A program made the translations under genes and the position numbers. Under the pieces are notes generated by a model. The model saw nothing but the letters and a program-made list of their open reading frames with translations. It did not search any database and was not told where the DNA came from. A stretch of 64,000 nucleotides of DNA. Source: Fistularia commersonii. Lineage: Eukaryota > Chordata > Actinopteri > Syngnathiformes > Fistulariidae. The DNA lies in NCBI GenBank assembly GCA_037954325.1, contig JBBMNZ010000015.1, positions 2,232,001 to 2,296,000 on the forward strand. The letters are read 5' to 3'. Shown in pieces: positions 62,395-64,000 of this stretch. Every line of letters starts with the position of its first letter. Within the stretch, counting starts at the first letter, position 1.

Positions 62395-64000
62395 AATCTC
62401 TTCTTTTATTAACACCTTTATCTAAGACGGTTTGTTCCATATCAAACGTCAATCTGACTCTGCTGCTCGAACTCTCCTGCTCATCCTGCTTTTCATGATA
62501 ATCAAACTGCTGGGACTGACCAATCCCTTGCCGCCGACAAGTTATTACAAAACCACCACCTCTGACATCTTTCTTCCGGTTTTCCACTACATGCACGCTG
62601 CAAAAACCCACAAGGAGTCCAGACCTTGACTCTCACTGACTCTGATTGCATCTTCACTACAGAATAATAAATTTAAAATGCAAATGTTTTTGTGACCACT
62701 GCTTTTTTTTCATCTCAAAGAATGTGAAGGTGAATTTGAAATATAGACTGTGTGTTTGGATCTTTTTAAAGGTTGCACTTTTTGTTTAATTTCAATGTGT
62801 TGAAGACACCATATTTTCTTTTTCCTCACACAAAAAAAGCAGCTGGTGTCTTTTCAGAGACAGCGTGAAGAGATGAAATTAAATCACCATTCTGAAATGA
62901 TGTCTGCAGTCTGGATGTGTTGTTTCCATGGTAGACTCACTGTGTTCCTGTATCATCAGACCACTGAATCATTCATGATCGTGCATGAATGTGCACCCCC
63001 ACCTACCCGCCAACCTCACCCCTGCTCCAAACCCCCTGCTTGGATTCAGATACAGCCACAGTAATGAAGGGAGGAGGCATTTTGAAATTTATCACACGTA
63101 TGCCATATTCTTTTGTTTAAAAACAAAGATTTTAGGGAACGTCTTAATGATAATTATGAATAACACTCTGTATGCAACTATAGAGACTGTATGGAAGAGC
63201 ATCTCCACCCACTAATATCAATTGACTTAAATGAACATTAAAAAAACAAAACAAGTACATTATCACCTAAGCCATTACAGAATATTCCAGAGTTTGCCCC
63301 AGATCGTGTGCGGGGGGTGATGGTGGAGGGGCAAGACGGCCGGCGGTGCTCCAGACGCGGTGGCTGGCGGGTGGAGGAGGCGACGGATCCCGGTCAGCTT
63401 GGTTAAAGACCACATGTGCAATTAAGGTGCAGGGAAACGCCCTGACTACGACCGGAAGTTGTTTGATTTCTGCCGTCAAAATAAAACATTAAGCGAGGAC
63501 CAGTATGGTTTATAAAGACCACCTTAAATGGGGTATATAAAATAAAATAAAATAAAATAAAATAAAATAAGTAAACTTGTTTAGAAATTAAAATATGAGC
63601 TGACAGATATGGACTGAACAACATTTTGGTGAAATGCCACTGAAGCCTGTGCAGGGTTTGCCTTTGCATAGAAAAGGAAAGTTATTATTGTACCTTTTGG
63701 GTGAAGCGTTCAGCGTCAGCCCTTATCAGATTTCTATATTAAAATTATCATAGACTTGAATTACCCTCATGACATGTATTCTACTTACTGTCTTACTTTT
63801 GTGCATGGACTCTACCAACACTGAATTTGACTAAAATTACACAAATTATGCCTACACATAAGTATAACTTCACAGTATTTGACGTTTCTCGTATAGATGA
63901 ATAATATTCCCTTTCATACTGTATAAATAGTACAGCAACATATGGATGTAGGGGTTGTACTGCTGAGCACAATATGCCTCCTGTTTGTTTCTTTTTTTTC
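62392..64000. other. No gene recognised; short repeats
   Basis: AATAAA at 62666 and an (AAAAT)n run at 63539-63570. A CpG-richer stretch at 63305-63400 (GGCCGGCGGTGCTCCAGACG) is of unknown nature. No coding exon identified. Confidence 0.35.

Overview
The window reads as teleost fish chromosomal DNA. It carries two multi-exon vertebrate genes with GT-AG introns (several only 65-100 bp long), many di- to hexanucleotide microsatellites, and a mixture of repeats typical of fish: decayed LINEs, a V-SINE-like insert, tRNA-headed SINE-like repeats, hAT, pogo/Tigger and Tc1-like DNA transposons, and a Ty3/gypsy remnant. Both genes lie on the + strand. Homology calls below rest on remembered vertebrate protein families; no database was searched. 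Repeat boundaries were set by eye.

Region by region. 1-22668 has no host coding exon that I can recognise. It is repeat-rich and probably is the end of the long first intron of gfod1, because the first visible gfod1 exon opens inside the protein. It holds a decayed Ty3/gypsy pol remnant (about 660-1990, - strand), a perfect hairpin joined to a 19-bp tandem array (2646-2781), LINE tail fragments, microsatellites, a Tc1-like remnant (9876-10045) and a broken non-LTR retrotransposon (about 12420-15330). 22669-23815 holds the last two coding exons of gfod1. 23816-28082 is mostly unique sequence that probably includes the gfod1 3' UTR. 28083-29460 is a cluster of SINE-like repeats in alternating orientation. 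30598-31293 has a CpG-richer patch and an odd open frame. 32457-34050 is a decayed hAT-like element carrying a younger V-SINE-like insert.

35673-59039 is a nearly complete kinesin-1 heavy chain gene, closest to KIF5B. I could place 25 coding exons in frame, about 958 codons against 963 residues in human KIF5B, covering motor, neck, stalk coiled coil and tail. Its introns contain a pogo/Tigger-like element (intron 1), an (AATAT)n array followed by a degraded LINE (intron 11), and other repeats. A second copy of the hAT-like element lies just past the last confident exon (59459-60888), so two direct copies bracket the gene. The rest, to 64000, is microsatellite and unassigned sequence, with one possible alternative terminal exon at 61722.

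The two genes have unrelated roles: gfod1 encodes a Gfo/Idh/MocA-type oxidoreductase-domain protein and kif5b a microtubule plus-end motor. I see no functional coupling beyond adjacency. I found no prokaryote-like system, CRISPR array or new multi-gene module. The most unusual signals are the hairpin with its amplified arm, substitutions at normally invariant kinesin-1 positions (motor residues 191, 194 and 253, and the tail IAK motif), a GC-AG intron, and the paired hAT copies with a datable SINE insertion.
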